DNA of 5,461 nt, from assembly GCA_019057735.1 (NCBI GenBank), contig JAHLWV010000172.1, positions 1 through 5,461 on the forward strand, in the 5' to 3' direction. Positions 5,382 through 5,461 of this stretch are shown here, in pieces; the stretch's first letter is position 1, and every line of letters begins with the position of its first letter. The translations under genes were made by a program, and so were the position numbers. Under the pieces are notes generated by a model. It made no database searches. It had not been told where the DNA came from and saw nothing but the letters and a program-made list of their open reading frames with translations. Source of the stretch: Promethearchaeota archaeon (lineage in GTDB: Archaea; Asgardarchaeota; Lokiarchaeia; Sigynarchaeales; SOKP01).

Positions 5382-5461
5382 ATGAATGCTGTCGCTTGCA
5401 AAGAATGTGGTTATTCTTTCGAAAATAAAGAACCTGGAAAATATTATTGCCCTAATTGCTC
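5382..5461 (+). CDS. Zinc-ribbon protein, partial (C-terminus off the right edge)
   Basis: ATG 5382 opens a frame of 26 complete codons running off the window. It begins MNAVACKECGYSF, and the visible cysteines are Cys6-x2-Cys9, 13 residues, then Cys23-x2-Cys26. This is a complete zinc-ribbon with the same spacing as the gene at 3925 and a similar GKYYC turn before the second pair. The eight leader bases CGATTAAT immediately before ATG resemble CGATTATA before the other gene, supporting common origin. The rest of the protein is unseen: it could be another miniprotein of about 50 residues or the zinc-ribbon head of a larger protein. It differs from the usual TFB N-terminal ribbon pattern, so TFB is not favoured. 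Confidence 0.6.
   Translation, partial: MNAVACKECGYSFENKEPGKYYCPNC

Overview
The window looks like a piece of an Asgard (Promethearchaeota, possibly Lokiarchaeia-like) archaeal genome. The grounds are indirect. The DNA is very AT-rich. Intergenic regions carry archaeal-type TATA boxes with few strong Shine-Dalgarno sites. The gene mix pairs an archaeal CO dehydrogenase/acetyl-CoA synthase (CODH/ACS) type metabolism with eukaryote-flavoured proteins: an SDS22-like leucine-rich-repeat protein, a probable longin/roadblock-type small domain fused to coiled coils, and tiny zinc-ribbon proteins. No rRNA, tRNA, CRISPR array, transposase or phage gene was seen.

Layout. (1) Positions 1-731, minus strand: the N-terminal 243 residues of a CaCA-family cation/calcium antiporter that runs off the left edge. 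(2) Positions 732-1107: a 376-base divergent intergenic region with four copies of a TTATTC(T)GAA motif and a TATA box. (3) Positions 1108-2671, plus strand: a two-gene unit. The first gene encodes a stand-alone protein resembling the N-terminal/middle part of CdhC/ACS beta and ending in a cysteine cluster. The second encodes a CooC/AcsF-type MinD-like ATPase with the diagnostic CxC motif. (4) Positions 2700-3734, minus strand: a protein made almost entirely of thirteen 22-residue leucine-rich repeats. (5) Positions 3735-4153: a divergent promoter region, a 36-residue zinc-ribbon gene on plus with an out-of-frame coding-like tail, and a T-tract/hairpin end region. (6) Positions 4154-5143, minus strand: a longin-like N-terminal domain plus coiled-coil protein. 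(7) Positions 5144-5381: a second divergent promoter region. (8) Positions 5382-5461, plus strand: the start of a second zinc-ribbon protein with the same CxxC-x13-CxxC spacing.

How the genes fit together. The ACS-like protein and the CooC-type ATPase form a convincing pair. CooC-family ATPases load nickel into CODH and ACS clusters, so the pair could be a maturation module or a Ni/Fe-S protein with its own loader. The remaining genes look like separate cytoskeletal, trafficking or scaffold-type Asgard proteins with no visible metabolic link. The observations most worth following up are the truncated ACS paralogue with its ATPase, the repeated operator-like motif in front of it, and the apparently frameshifted zinc-ribbon gene with a paralogue on the other side of the longin-like gene.
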